From the IMG/VR virus record IMGVR_UViG_3300017752_000064, positions 1 through 35,714 of that record: DNA of 35,714 nucleotides, one strand, 5' to 3'. Positions 11,401 to 21,189 of this stretch are shown here, in pieces; the stretch's first letter is position 1, and the number at the start of each line of letters is the position of its first letter. Below the pieces are notes generated by a model, which made no database searches, was not told where the DNA came from, and saw nothing but the letters and a program-made list of their open reading frames with translations. Made by a program: the position numbers and the translations under genes. The DNA is from a virus.

Positions 11401-14400
11401 TTGGGCATATAACAAACCGTCATTTATTATTTCATAAACGTATACCGAACCTTGCTGTTCATAATATTTTTTATATGTTGTAAATTCGTTATCAAAAGTT
11501 GTAGACACCAGGTTCTTCTGACTAGTTTTATCTAGTATATAACTATCATCAATAGGAGTAGAAAATGTATCAAATGTTGTGTCAGTCCAATTGTCACCAT
11601 TTTTTGCATTTACAATTAACCTTGATCCATCAAAGTCTATTTTATTACCAAAAAATTGAGAAGTTGTATTGCTAGGACTCATTAATGTTTGTAAATAAGT
11701 AAATTCTCCATCTACCTGTTTATATATATAAACTTTTCCTTGATTATTTTTATTACTATCATCTGATGGTGTTGCTATTGCAATTAATTTGCCGTCTGTG
11801 CTTATTGCAATATCGTCGCCGAAACTTTCTGTCCCACTAGGAGCAGCAATTTGTTGTGAACGTCTATATTGTCCGTTAAGTATTCTGTATACAACTACTA
11901 AGTTTGGTTTATCATTACCGTACTTGGCATTGACAATTAGTACTTCGCCATCAGGTGTCAAATCAAAGCTATTTGCATAATCATACATAGATCCTTGATC
12001 TAATACTGTGCTAATATCATCACTACTGTCTGAAATTATTGTTACACCAGTATCGTTTGGAACATAACCTACATAGTCAATTAGGTCATCTGTACTATCC
12101 CATTGTAAATTATTAAATGTTCCTGCTATAATATTTGTAGTAGCATTGTACAAGGTATTTCCAATAGAAACAATATCACCAACAAAATAATTTGTTGATT
12201 CGCTGAATACTCCTTTGTAATTTTTATTTTTTGAATATTCCCAGTTATAGAAAATATTATTTTCAGTTCCATATTTTACGAAATATATTCTTCCTGGATC
12301 ATTTACTGTGTTCGATGCTGGCGCACTTATAAAACCTCTGTATACATCATTAGAATTTTTGCTAATTTCTACTCGAGAACCTAAATAATTATTATCTTGT
12401 CTTTCAGATCCTACATAACTGCCTAAACTGACATAGTTACCGGCATTATTCTGTTGGTATATATAATATATTCCTTCATTTGTAAATGGAGTTCCTACAC
12501 TTCCTCCTGACGCTGTTGGAATTTTATATACCTCTGTCCAATCAAGATTATCGCTGGCAGGTGTATTTGCTGTTCTTGGTATTCCGTTTATTACTGTTTG
12601 TTTATAAATCCAATATTCAAAGTTGTTATCAGGACTTAAAAATGCAAAGTCTCCAGTCAGTGCATTATTTGTTACAGTTGCACCCAATTGCGAAACTGTT
12701 CTAAAATCTCCATTTGGAGGTGTTATATTTGCGCCTGTGTCTACAACAAATAGTTTACCTATACCTGCTGTAGCGTTTCCTAAACTAACACGTTGTATTT
12801 GTCCCATAATACGCGGAATAGTATAAATTCCTACTCTACCATAATTATCTGGATTTGGGCCAGGGGCATAAGGTAAAAATTCTATTTCTGCATTATTTCC
12901 AAACTGATTACCTTTACTCCAATTACCAACAACATCTTTTACAAAAATTGTTACATCGTTAAGACTTCTTTGATAAAAAGCAACCTCAGCAGTTGCATTA
13001 GTAGAAACATCACGCACTCTTTGACCTATAATAGGTTCAAAAGGTAAACCATCTAAACCTTTAGTGTTTTCATAACTGATATATCCGTCCCATATATCAT
13101 CAATTGTATGCTCTTGGTTTGTTACAGCAAAACTCAATCCTATAGTGCTTGGATCTTTTAGCGCATCAATTACCGGAAGTACATTAATTTTTACACCTAA
13201 TGCACCCGAAGCACTAAACGTAAGTAAATTTACAGCATCAAAAGATCCTGTAATAGTATCTATAGTAATTACTGTACCATTCGTTACACTTTCTTTTATA
13301 ACTGCTGTTGCACCTGTAACCTGCTGTGTTATTATTTCACCTGCACCTACTGTAATTGCATTATCTAATGTAATTGTAGTAACAATATCATTCAAGTTAT
13401 TAAGGTATAAATTAAAATCATCGCCTACTTGTGCAGTATCTGATAACTCTTTAGGTGCTCTTATAACAAATTTAGTACTAATTATTGGATCTGAAGTTCC
13501 TAACGGGCCTGGGGTTCCTGTAAAACTTAATGTCTGTATATAACTATTAATTACACTTTCACTGTCTTGTACGTTTGTACTGTAATCTAAACTTTGGTAA
13601 TAATATCCGTCTAAAGTGCTATCAGTTGCTAAGTCATTCACTGATACAAAATCTGTGTATACCAAGCCGTTGCCAGTGTCAAAATTTGTATCAGTTATTG
13701 CATAAGGATTACTAGATTGTACAAACCAATATCCGCCCCAAGAATCTGCTGTGGTTATTTCTTCACTCGGTCCTATTCTTTCGTATTCACCTACAAAATC
13801 GTTACCGTCAATAAACAGACTGTTTCCTAAAGGAAATTCTCCGTTTATATCATTTACATAAATCGTCAACTGAGCAGATTCGTTGTGTGTATAGACTACT
13901 GTTCCAGTTGCTCCTTGTGTAGTAACTGTGTCGCCTATATTAGGAATGTTATTAGATGCGTCAACATATAATATGGCATCTATTTTCTTACTAATAGTAT
14001 GCTCTGACTCTAAATATTCTTTTGAAAGATATGGCACTGAACCATCAAATGGTGATCTCTCTACTAAATTAATTTGTGCTTGGTTTGCATTTGCCAAACT
14101 ATTCCATCTTAGATATATTTGATCACCTACTCCTGATCCATCATACATACTTTTTGGTGCCCTAAGTAAAAAGTGATCAGTTGTAATATTTTTAAACGGA
14201 TAATCACCTGTAAGTATTATAGGTATATCTTCTGCATCTTGCGAATAATTGTTTAAAGTGTAGTTGATCTGTGCAACACTATCAAAACTATTAAAGGTAA
14301 TGTTATCTACTGCACCAAGAATTGCGTTATCTGCCTGCCATAGGCTATCATTTAAACTTACTATGTCGCCAGCAGCATAATCAGTGTTTGTAGCAAATCC

Positions 14401-17400
14401 GTTTTTAAAATTAGTTTTTACACTAGAAGCATTTGGTGCACCTACAATAATGTATTTTGCATCATCGCTCATTGCTACACTATATCCAAATTTTTGTCCT
14501 GCGCTTGCAATATTTTCGTCAGGCTCTAAAACCTGATACAAATTGTAATTCAAGGCATTACTTGCTCTATTGTAAATGTATACCTTTCCATCGTCGAAGT
14601 CAGGTGAGCCTACAGCAATTTTAACATTTCTACTATCAACTGCTATTGCACTACCAAACTTATGTCCGTCTCCAAGTTCAGTATTAGATAATTCTTGCTG
14701 TACTGTAAATTTATTTGTATTTTGTAAAACAGCCCATTTTCCGTTTCCGGCATCGTCAATCCAAAGTTTTTCATCTTGACTTATTTCTTGTTCTGCTAAA
14801 GTATTTGCTTCTAATAAATTAGATGTTCTAACACTTATAAATTTACTTAATTTACCTTCACACTCTTCTACATCTTCAACACTGTCCGAAGACTCTAGTA
14901 CAATTTTATTAAGAGAAACTGATTTAACTTTAAAAAATCCTTCAATAGGAGCAAGTGTTTGTGTCAATGTTTGAGTGCTATCAAATGCCCCCGGAGCATA
15001 TGTTTTAATTAATACATTGTATATTCCTAGCACATCTCCTGTATTAATATCTAAAGGAGTAGCATTTACTACTAATGTAAATTCATTAGTACCAGATTCT
15101 ACTTTTTCTATTACGTAGTCAGTCTGCACATGCTGGAACACTGACCAATCTTGTTTGTAGTTTCCTACCCATATATAATCTTGATTATCAATATCACTAA
15201 AGGATTTGTTTACAATTTCGTCATATTTTGAAATTACAACATTAACATCTTGTGGATTTACATAGCCTGCATCCTTTGTATAACCCTTATTAATATATTT
15301 TGCAGGGAATGGTGAATGATCATAATTATTTGTTTTTAAATAAGTTTCATAACCTTGAATTCTATAAACTAAATCTGTTTCTAAACCTGTAACGTTATTT
15401 GTAAGCAAAATTGGTTGCGGATCGCTTACAAATTTCTTTTCGTCTAATAGGTATTCAACTTCATCAAAACTTTCGGAAGCACCATACTGACCATCTTTGA
15501 TTGCCCATTCTTCAAAGAAGTCTAAACTTTCTTGGTCTGCACTTGCTAGTGCATCAAATAATTTAGTTAAGGAATTTTTGGATCCTTTATCTAAAATAAA
15601 TCCTTGATAAAATTTGTATTGACTGACGTCGTCATTGATAATGTTTTCTAAATATTGACGCTTTTGGTATCCAATTAAGTGTTGTGCTAATTTTTGCTGT
15701 TCAACATCAAAATTGTCGCTGTCTAAATCATAAAAATCACTAAATTGATTAATTTTGTAATCAAAGTTTGTTAATAACCCCGGTGTTGGTTTGTTATTAA
15801 GTCTGTTCCAACTGTTTGCTTCAAACAGTTGTGTTCCTGCGATTTTTTTGTCCGAACTATAATAAAATTCTTTGTGTTTTACTAAGTCGCCTATTGTATA
15901 ATCTTTCCAGGCTTCCCATTCTGTTGCAACTGCATTGTCGTAAATGAATCCTGGTATGTTAAGACTTCCGTTCCAATTGTCTGTTCTATAACCTAATACT
16001 TTAATTCTTTCCTGCCTATATCCTGCAGCAGGGTCATATATTACATCATTAAATACAGTCTTGTTATCTATAATTAAAACATGTTCTTTTTGTACTAAAG
16101 GAAATCTTGCTGCAAATATACCGTCTGCCGAATTTACAACAGTGACAGTACATTGGTTTTCAACACCTTTTGAAATACGTATAAATTCACTATTTAATTT
16201 TTTACCATCACCTTTAAGTAAACTATAACCATAAAACGTATCATATATATTATCAACGATGCTGTAACTAGACTGTAGAGTTAATCTATTTGCACCTGGA
16301 CTTATTGTAATTAATGTACCTGCAGCCCAATTTTGTGTGGTCCAGAACATGAATTGTTTTGTGCTAGTAGCCCAATCTGATACTTCGTTTGAATTAGGAA
16401 TCCTATCTTCAAATACAAATCCTAACTCATTAAGATACTTTCCGTAGCCATATAAGAAATCAACAACATCTTGTAACGTGTATAGCTTATCACCATAATT
16501 TAAAGTACTTGCAGTAATTTCAAATATACGTGGCATAGTAGCCACCGCACCGCCAACTAGCGGTAATTCAGGTATACCAGCAAATTTACTAATGTCAAAA
16601 TTATTTTCGCTAGTATGAGCCTCAGTTACCCTAAAGAAACTATTATTTTGTTTTACAATTTGTCCAACTGTATATGAACTACCACTTGAATAATTTACAA
16701 ATGATTCTGATATTCCTCCTACGTTAATTACAGGATCATTTTGTTGTACAATCCTTCTATAATACGTAAAGCTAGGCTGAAAATTATCATAGCCTCTGAT
16801 TATATATCCATCTGCTTGTTTTTCAATTATTACACCACTATAACTAATTGTTTTTATAGGACTACTAGTATTCAAGATTAGATTATAATTTTCGTCTGGT
16901 ACAAAAACGTTACCTTCATTAGTTGGCGATCTAGAATCTAATATTAATCTAAACTTTTTCTTATCTGAATAGCCTGCAATTTTACTACCCATTTGGTTTT
17001 TAATATTAACTAATCTTGTTTTGTAGTCTGTGTAAGATTGGACTGTGTTGCTTGTCATATAGTTTGCAATATAATTAACAAGTCCACTTGTAAACACCTG
17101 TGTTGTATCAGATATAGTATTTGGGAATACAACGTTTTCTAATTTAATAGGTATAGCAGAATCACCGTAAACAATCTGATTTGCTAAATTTCTTTTTTGC
17201 CTAGCTCTGTCAAAACCAGTAGCAAATATATTATTTGGCTGATTTTGTACCCAAGCAGTAATTAAACTAAAAGGATATTCTGAACTTCGTCTCCAAGCTG
17301 ATTCTACGGGGCCACCATCACCAAACACCCAATTATTTGTAATTACGCTTGAATCAAGGTTTGTTAACAATCCACAAGCATTTGGGTCAAGTAGATTACC

Positions 17401-20400
17401 GCCAGCATCAACTGGTATATGTCCTGTAAGACCCGGTCGCTTATAATTGTTTAAAACTTTAAATTTTTTGTTTGGTTCTCTTACAACTCCGTCTTCTAAA
17501 TCTTGCCATAGTAGTTTGTTATTTCTAGTATAAGGTGCAGGACCATACTGTGTTTCCCACCAAGTTGGTTTGACACTAAAACCTAGCATTTCCCAAGGAT
17601 CTGTGTGCGGTCTATCAGTATCAAATGCATACATATATGCTTGACGCCAATGACCGGGTAGTTTTTCTGAGCCTGTTACATATCTAGTATTTGAATAGTT
17701 AAATGTGAATGCATTATTTCTATCGAAAGAACTATTAGTTACGTAATCTCCATCTACTAATTCATTCCATTGTATAAAATCAGCTGTCATAGAATAATTT
17801 AATTCTTGTCTTGTAAATGTAGTATCTCTATGCTGTCCAGGAACAAAACTATGAATATCTAATATAGAAGTATCATAATTTATTTTTATGTTATTATAAA
17901 TTCGTAATTCTAATTCTAATAATAAATTGTCTCTAAAATCATCGTATCCTACAAACTTGCTACCGTCGTGTCCTTGAATAACAGTGACTGGGTTTATAGC
18001 TGTATTATCAGTATATATTTTTGGTTCAAATGATGGATAAAGTCCTAACTTACTAGGAGTAGGTGGCATAAAACTAGCATTAGTGCTATCATATTCATAC
18101 GTATCTATTACATCGTCTACTGCTTTAGTAGCAGTAACGTCTACAAATCCTTCAGTGTTAAAAATGTAATCCTTACCATGTGTCAACTGACTTCCATTTA
18201 AATATACCTGTACAGCCTTCCGGCTTAACGTAGACATTGAAAATGCACTACTTAACGGAAAATATCTTTCATCTGTGTCTAAAACTGTGTGACTGGTTTT
18301 TACTGCGCCACCTTGCGGAACCATATCACTAAAATAAAACGGCATATTAGATGTTTTATCTTTATTCATTTGATTTAAAATATTATCTACATGCTGTTTT
18401 ACTGGGCCTTCATATCCTAGGGTATCAGCTGTTTGTAAAAACTGTCTTTTAAACTTTCCGTATTCTTTTCTAGAATATCGCAGTGCTTGAATAATATTAG
18501 CATCTTTGTCAACTAAATGGTAAGTTGATAAATTTATAGGTCCGCTGTGTTTTAAAAACTTTTTGCCGTATGTGCTTAATGATCCTATGTCTCGTAAATT
18601 ACTTGGTCCAGGAAATATACCATCAAAGTTATTAATTTCTTCTACTATTGTAGAAACATGATCATTTACTTCACCTAGAGTAAACTCTGTGACGTTTTCG
18701 TTTAACGGATTTCTTTCAATATTTTTTGCTATTTCATAATAACCGTTATTGTTTTTTGGATACTTACTTTTTGTTTTAATTACAATAACATCATCTAATG
18801 ATAAAGAATTTGTAAATGTAATATACAGTAATCCGTTTACATCTGTAGCAGTAGTATAATCTTTGTTAATAAATTGTAGTTTATTGTTGAGATATACTCT
18901 GAGCCAAAGATTGTTTACATAATCAGTATTATCATAAACATCAATATAAAAATTATCAGTTGTATTATCATAAATGTATTGTTGTATTACTGGCTGATTG
19001 CTTAGTTTATTTGTTTTTAACCAACCATTGACGTAACTAAATTTATCAATTGTTGTATATGATCTTAAAAAACCTGTATCTGTTTTTTTATTAAATAATT
19101 CCGTACCTATTTGATATGTGAATGATTGATCTGTTAAATCAAAGTTAAAAGTTATATCTCCGGTATTTGTTATGTTTCTATAAGATATAGGAAATCCTAA
19201 TTCTGCATCATTTACGCCTGTACCTTGTTTATAAGAAAATATTTTATTTCCTGCAAACGTTGTAGAATTATAATTTGTTGTATCACCAAATGCATTTCCG
19301 TTATTATCAAATAAATCGAATAAAGGTTGTTGGTTGACCGCAGACTTTTGCTGACTTAGTTTCCAATTTTTACCATCATAGGTAAAAAACTTTCCGCCGT
19401 TAGTAGATCCAAACTTTACAAACACATTTTCATTAGCAACTGGGGTTGTGTCAGTTTCTTCTACCAAAGATATTTGTGTATTATTTTTAAACTTTATAAA
19501 ACTAATCTTGTAAATTTTTCCGTTAACTAGGTTATCTGTGTCTGCACTAAACAACACACGCATACCATTTGTTAGATTTATGCCGTCGACATTATAACCT
19601 GCACTTCCTTCTATAGTTGAAAATGCATCTTTAGTAAAAGTATCGATTAAATCTACATCTATTTTTGATTTTGTACCAAAGTTAAATAATTTTATACCTT
19701 TGTTAAATTCTATAATAGGTCGCTTTGCTCTAGAATTTTCTAACAGTGTAGATGGATTATCACTAAAATTATTACTTGCTTCTATTACAGATTTATGAAA
19801 CCACCTGTTATACCTACTCCAAAGATTTCCATCTTTGCTTGCACGGTTGATTACAATATAATCTTTTTTGCTTGGATAGCCTAATGCATCACTAAACGGA
19901 AAAAAATCAAATCCCTGAGCATCAAATTGTACTTCGATATTATCTGTAAATGTTCCGCTTACTGTCAAGTCATCTTGTTGAATTAATTGTATACGATCGC
20001 CCACACCTTCAACATACCATTGGCCTGAAGTATATTTCTCTGGAGTAACTTCACCGGCAAATTCTACTTTCATACCATTAGATAAATCATATCCGCTACT
20101 TGTAGTATAAGTTTTTTTGCCTAGTATTTCTGCTTCAACATCAATTGCTGTGTTTTCTTCTATATCAAAAATTTGCATATATCCAGAGGTATTAGGATCA
20201 TTTTTTGAAATATAATATAATGAGTCTGGAGCAGTATCAGGAATAGTAAATTCGATTATACCCTTTTCAATGTATACAGTAGAAACAGTATTGCCGTCAT
20301 CATCTACTTTTGATACTCCAGTATCATAAATTAACGAGGAATTAGAAGCTGTACCGATTCTAAAACTTGCTTGTGCTTCAGCTTGTGTAATAGGATCTAC

Positions 20401-21189
20401 AATAAATCCGCCAGCATCGTATGCTGTGCCTTCTTGGTCATACAATACAACATCGAAAACACCTGCACTTCTTACACCATCTGTAGATTCAACAATGACT
20501 GCTTCACCGGGTGTAAAACTTTTCTTAGTTGCAAATGCCATAGGATGATTTGGAGTGTCAATTTCGAACCTATATTTTTGTCCTCTATATAACTTTATTG
20601 TTGGATTATTTGTCAATCCATCTGGTGAAAATACGTAGGTAACATTATCTACGTTCTCTCCTAGTCCAACAGTATATGTGCTAACAATTTCTTTTGTTTG
20701 ACCTACAACTGTTAACAAACTAGGTCCATTAGGTAACCAATAATATTCTCTGTAATTTGTTAATTTGTCCCAGTCGACATGGGGATTCCAAGCATACTCT
20801 TCTTGAGCGTTTAATCTACTGTGGTTAACAGTAGATCCGCCTAAATTACCTACAGTATTAATATAGTCGTTATAATCTTTGTAATACGTAACATTACCTA
20901 AATCATCTTTAATTACTGCTGCAGGTTCAAATTGATAATTTTCTCTGTCATTTGTTACGCCGCCGATGTAGTTGTCAGTAGGTATAAATGCCTTGCTTAC
21001 TTTGCGTCCAAGGTAACCATTTAGTTTTTCAGCAACGCCGGGTTGTATAAGTTGATCTAATGTACTTGATAAAAATTTTGTATTATACGGTGTTCTAAAA
21101 TACCTAGGTAAATGGTCTTGGCTTTTTCTACGTATACTGTCGTTGCCAGCTGGAAGCGGTGATTCATTTTGATTATTATCGTATGCCAT
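5446..21189 (-). CDS. Giant multidomain virion structural protein (5247 aa)
   Basis: A single uninterrupted 15.7-kb frame starting at an ATG that shares one base with the gp6 stop (TAATG) and has GGAGG 6 nt upstream. The N-terminal 150 residues (YNTKFLSSTLDQLIQPGVAE, NHSRLNAQEEYAWNP, YYWLPNGP) match my memory of large structural proteins in marine T4-like phages. Further on come four carbohydrate-binding-like modules of the Y..GD/Q.V...N..Y type (about 1497-1540, 1753-1796, 2260-2300, 2990-3032). FG-GAP-like propeller repeats occur between about 2170 and 3313. Two Gly-rich GSGY modules lie near 3697-3763 and 4063-4130. A C-terminal series of DGS/GDGVT-type beta repeats runs from about 4200 to 5210. 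It sits where T4 has gp7-gp11, so it may form peripheral baseplate or long fibre parts. No protease or hydrolase motif was recognised. Confidence 0.85.
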   Translation of the reverse strand: MAYDNNQNESPLPAGNDSIRRKSQDHLPRYFRTPYNTKFLSSTLDQLIQPGVAEKLNGYLGRKVSKAFIPTDNYIGGVTNDRENYQFEPAAVIKDDLGNVTYYKDYNDYINTVGNLGGSTVNHSRLNAQEEYAWNPHVDWDKLTNYREYYWLPNGPSLLTVVGQTKEIVSTYTVGLGENVDNVTYVFSPDGLTNNPTIKLYRGQKYRFEIDTPNHPMAFATKKSFTPGEAVIVESTDGVRSAGVFDVVLYDQEGTAYDAGGFIVDPITQAEAQASFRIGTASNSSLIYDTGVSKVDDDGNTVSTVYIEKGIIEFTIPDTAPDSLYYISKNDPNTSGYMQIFDIEENTAIDVEAEILGKKTYTTSSGYDLSNGMKVEFAGEVTPEKYTSGQWYVEGVGDRIQLIQQDDLTVSGTFTDNIEVQFDAQGFDFFPFSDALGYPSKKDYIVINRASKDGNLWSRYNRWFHKSVIEASNNFSDNPSTLLENSRAKRPIIEFNKGIKLFNFGTKSKIDVDLIDTFTKDAFSTIEGSAGYNVDGINLTNGMRVLFSADTDNLVNGKIYKISFIKFKNNTQISLVEETDTTPVANENVFVKFGSTNGGKFFTYDGKNWKLSQQKSAVNQQPLFDLFDNNGNAFGDTTNYNSTTFAGNKIFSYKQGTGVNDAELGFPISYRNITNTGDITFNFDLTDQSFTYQIGTELFNKKTDTGFLRSYTTIDKFSYVNGWLKTNKLSNQPVIQQYIYDNTTDNFYIDVYDNTDYVNNLWLRVYLNNKLQFINKDYTTATDVNGLLYITFTNSLSLDDVIVIKTKSKYPKNNNGYYEIAKNIERNPLNENVTEFTLGEVNDHVSTIVEEINNFDGIFPGPSNLRDIGSLSTYGKKFLKHSGPINLSTYHLVDKDANIIQALRYSRKEYGKFKRQFLQTADTLGYEGPVKQHVDNILNQMNKDKTSNMPFYFSDMVPQGGAVKTSHTVLDTDERYFPLSSAFSMSTLSRKAVQVYLNGSQLTHGKDYIFNTEGFVDVTATKAVDDVIDTYEYDSTNASFMPPTPSKLGLYPSFEPKIYTDNTAINPVTVIQGHDGSKFVGYDDFRDNLLLELELRIYNNIKINYDTSILDIHSFVPGQHRDTTFTRQELNYSMTADFIQWNELVDGDYVTNSSFDRNNAFTFNYSNTRYVTGSEKLPGHWRQAYMYAFDTDRPHTDPWEMLGFSVKPTWWETQYGPAPYTRNNKLLWQDLEDGVVREPNKKFKVLNNYKRPGLTGHIPVDAGGNLLDPNACGLLTNLDSSVITNNWVFGDGGPVESAWRRSSEYPFSLITAWVQNQPNNIFATGFDRARQKRNLANQIVYGDSAIPIKLENVVFPNTISDTTQVFTSGLVNYIANYMTSNTVQSYTDYKTRLVNIKNQMGSKIAGYSDKKKFRLILDSRSPTNEGNVFVPDENYNLILNTSSPIKTISYSGVIIEKQADGYIIRGYDNFQPSFTYYRRIVQQNDPVINVGGISESFVNYSSGSSYTVGQIVKQNNSFFRVTEAHTSENNFDISKFAGIPELPLVGGAVATMPRIFEITASTLNYGDKLYTLQDVVDFLYGYGKYLNELGFVFEDRIPNSNEVSDWATSTKQFMFWTTQNWAAGTLITISPGANRLTLQSSYSIVDNIYDTFYGYSLLKGDGKKLNSEFIRISKGVENQCTVTVVNSADGIFAARFPLVQKEHVLIIDNKTVFNDVIYDPAAGYRQERIKVLGYRTDNWNGSLNIPGFIYDNAVATEWEAWKDYTIGDLVKHKEFYYSSDKKIAGTQLFEANSWNRLNNKPTPGLLTNFDYKINQFSDFYDLDSDNFDVEQQKLAQHLIGYQKRQYLENIINDDVSQYKFYQGFILDKGSKNSLTKLFDALASADQESLDFFEEWAIKDGQYGASESFDEVEYLLDEKKFVSDPQPILLTNNVTGLETDLVYRIQGYETYLKTNNYDHSPFPAKYINKGYTKDAGYVNPQDVNVVISKYDEIVNKSFSDIDNQDYIWVGNYKQDWSVFQHVQTDYVIEKVESGTNEFTLVVNATPLDINTGDVLGIYNVLIKTYAPGAFDSTQTLTQTLAPIEGFFKVKSVSLNKIVLESSDSVEDVEECEGKLSKFISVRTSNLLEANTLAEQEISQDEKLWIDDAGNGKWAVLQNTNKFTVQQELSNTELGDGHKFGSAIAVDSRNVKIAVGSPDFDDGKVYIYNRASNALNYNLYQVLEPDENIASAGQKFGYSVAMSDDAKYIIVGAPNASSVKTNFKNGFATNTDYAAGDIVSLNDSLWQADNAILGAVDNITFNSFDSVAQINYTLNNYSQDAEDIPIILTGDYPFKNITTDHFLLRAPKSMYDGSGVGDQIYLRWNSLANANQAQINLVERSPFDGSVPYLSKEYLESEHTISKKIDAILYVDASNNIPNIGDTVTTQGATGTVVYTHNESAQLTIYVNDINGEFPLGNSLFIDGNDFVGEYERIGPSEEITTADSWGGYWFVQSSNPYAITDTNFDTGNGLVYTDFVSVNDLATDSTLDGYYYQSLDYSTNVQDSESVINSYIQTLSFTGTPGPLGTSDPIISTKFVIRAPKELSDTAQVGDDFNLYLNNLNDIVTTITLDNAITVGAGEIITQQVTGATAVIKESVTNGTVITIDTITGSFDAVNLLTFSASGALGVKINVLPVIDALKDPSTIGLSFAVTNQEHTIDDIWDGYISYENTKGLDGLPFEPIIGQRVRDVSTNATAEVAFYQRSLNDVTIFVKDVVGNWSKGNQFGNNAEIEFLPYAPGPNPDNYGRVGIYTIPRIMGQIQRVSLGNATAGIGKLFVVDTGANITPPNGDFRTVSQLGATVTNNALTGDFAFLSPDNNFEYWIYKQTVINGIPRTANTPASDNLDWTEVYKIPTASGGSVGTPFTNEGIYYIYQQNNAGNYVSLGSYVGSERQDNNYLGSRVEISKNSNDVYRGFISAPASNTVNDPGRIYFVKYGTENNIFYNWEYSKNKNYKGVFSESTNYFVGDIVSIGNTLYNATTNIIAGTFNNLQWDSTDDLIDYVGYVPNDTGVTIISDSSDDISTVLDQGSMYDYANSFDLTPDGEVLIVNAKYGNDKPNLVVVYRILNGQYRRSQQIAAPSGTESFGDDIAISTDGKLIAIATPSDDSNKNNQGKVYIYKQVDGEFTYLQTLMSPSNTTSQFFGNKIDFDGSRLIVNAKNGDNWTDTTFDTFSTPIDDSYILDKTSQKNLVSTTFDNEFTTYKKYYEQQGSVYVYEIINDGLLYAQQLQYQTDDSSLSDFGNNFKLKNNHVYVGLPKTSVNSVYTGAVVDFRIPDNKNIWEYLRQPKDTVDISKIKRAILYNTKTNKLVTYLDYLDPVQGKVAGPAEQNLTYKTYYDPAYYSVGGSNVTVMPSASWGKEQVGELWWNLTNAKYLNAYQSDVIFSANNWNSLFESNTIDVYEWVESTVLPSAWNSLSDTEEAQEQGIDGVSLYDDTVYSTRQTYDSISGSTTTKYYFWVKNKRTTPDVEFRTISSFDVANLIRDPKGQGYKFAALISPDSFTIYNCESLLENKDIAFSLQYWTIDNQNINIHNQYQIVTDGLASSVPNRDIERKWFDSLVGYDEQSKQVPAPDLSPKQKYGILNSPRQSWFVNSAEALKQVIERVNSVLKENLIIDNKDLTLIKAADPKPSAVGRTFDTTVDTVADLEFIGVAKATQATMSLVVTDGVITRVDVVNPGRGYLVAPTYKISGTGSGADLKFTINNLGVITNVEIINGGKNYLDTDTITIRKYTALVSNDETILGKWALYERDSVARTWQRIASQSYDVSLFWDYIDWYATGYNQFTEVKNVIDGAYQLQSIDDNIGDIVKINNVGTGGWLILRKIANQSNVDYTVNYETIGRQNGTISFKPTLYDTRLSATGFDIISFDSQFFDSVPSIESRAVLNFIKQSLYTEELAIEYNKLFFASLRYVFSEQNNVDWAFKTSFVKAKHNVGQLREDLTFNNDSLPSYQRYLEEVKPFKTKLREYLSAYEKIENSQSRITDFDLQPGFNSITKNIEPQNVKVVGDTLIGIDDDLATYPFKNWTDNVGFKVVDIQIADGGSGYTQAPVIKLTGGGGSGAKAIAKLGANGRVSSVEVTNKGSGYITAPTLTLTGGISETGKNAKLSTILGDGLTRGIKNVVKFDRVSGDYSITTINETETFTGTGSKYVYELKWPMDLKNTNVTVTVNNIELLRSEYTYKNLANTAKSYTRYHGQIILSEPVPVNTNIVIAYKKAVNLLTAQDRINIAYDPATGQFAKDLSQLMDGVDYGGVQVKSFDFGGPTGWDTGPWFTSEYDTYDLTYEDEVFELDGSTISITLTSPLESGVVYNLYKNGVRLDDPDWVNDSSTFANPNAIMRSITGDGVQTIIELDELGIPTAADDKIVIRKSTSDGSFLPVPGSYDTLIEGGQLDYTSAQGILAEEINIDGDGFATVANSGGPDEQLPGRVFDTVDIKVYERPTSGSSQIHSRNYIGDGVTTEFGIGTDPILDKNVFVKINNVIQTAYTIDNTTDKVKFTTAPPANSNINIVTLDYSGTNILDLDEFVSDGSSADFLTNVTYTNNLSSLVTIDGKRVEHVLTKSNSTYAAENRIVIRFSEPPVADAVVKYAIFEGEIQNFSAVTIDEFTADGSTQPVFDLTQTPFTQKPYEWFTIVQVNDTILNAGYSQKYTMTDSKEYQLKLWQVPTGSLRAGQLRIYLNGQELTYIQDWSFTSSGQFNLALDADEQSGSAILLNANVGSPGDILRVYVVGLEDSTASGGDYRYGYYDNDNNFVEDTSKLYIYSTLNDNDKIKVYQFSNHDSQGIERQNLDVVERTLLSPGVNAGRQVFVLDGSTANLNLNPALTTRKNYAVYLNNVRIDDPNYNTPQQVNNNAIIQTIFGAEQTVLDLQVLGVATVTDDVIEIVELGASITPDDGTSDWYELRQLRAGYVNLQSPAVDDQYVWVVKNGKLLDPSVDYVITPNKMRIKLTDTLSENDTIETFHFAKESLKNKFGWRQFKDILNRDIYKRLDGAQNYKLAEPLNYNDKVIVVENSTNLPDPVPGSRYPGVLFIDNERIEYFRKSGNILTQLRRGTLGTGVKSTYPEGTEFYDQSRTASMPYKDEIITSTFTADGTSSTYELDFTPASVNEFEVFVAGRRLRKTTLESYQLDTNLRTTYATSTEVISQDSPEGDITLPAEFSITGSNLVLLETPGENQKVIIVRKQGRLWNDTGIALSNADSDISRFLRSTTVDLP

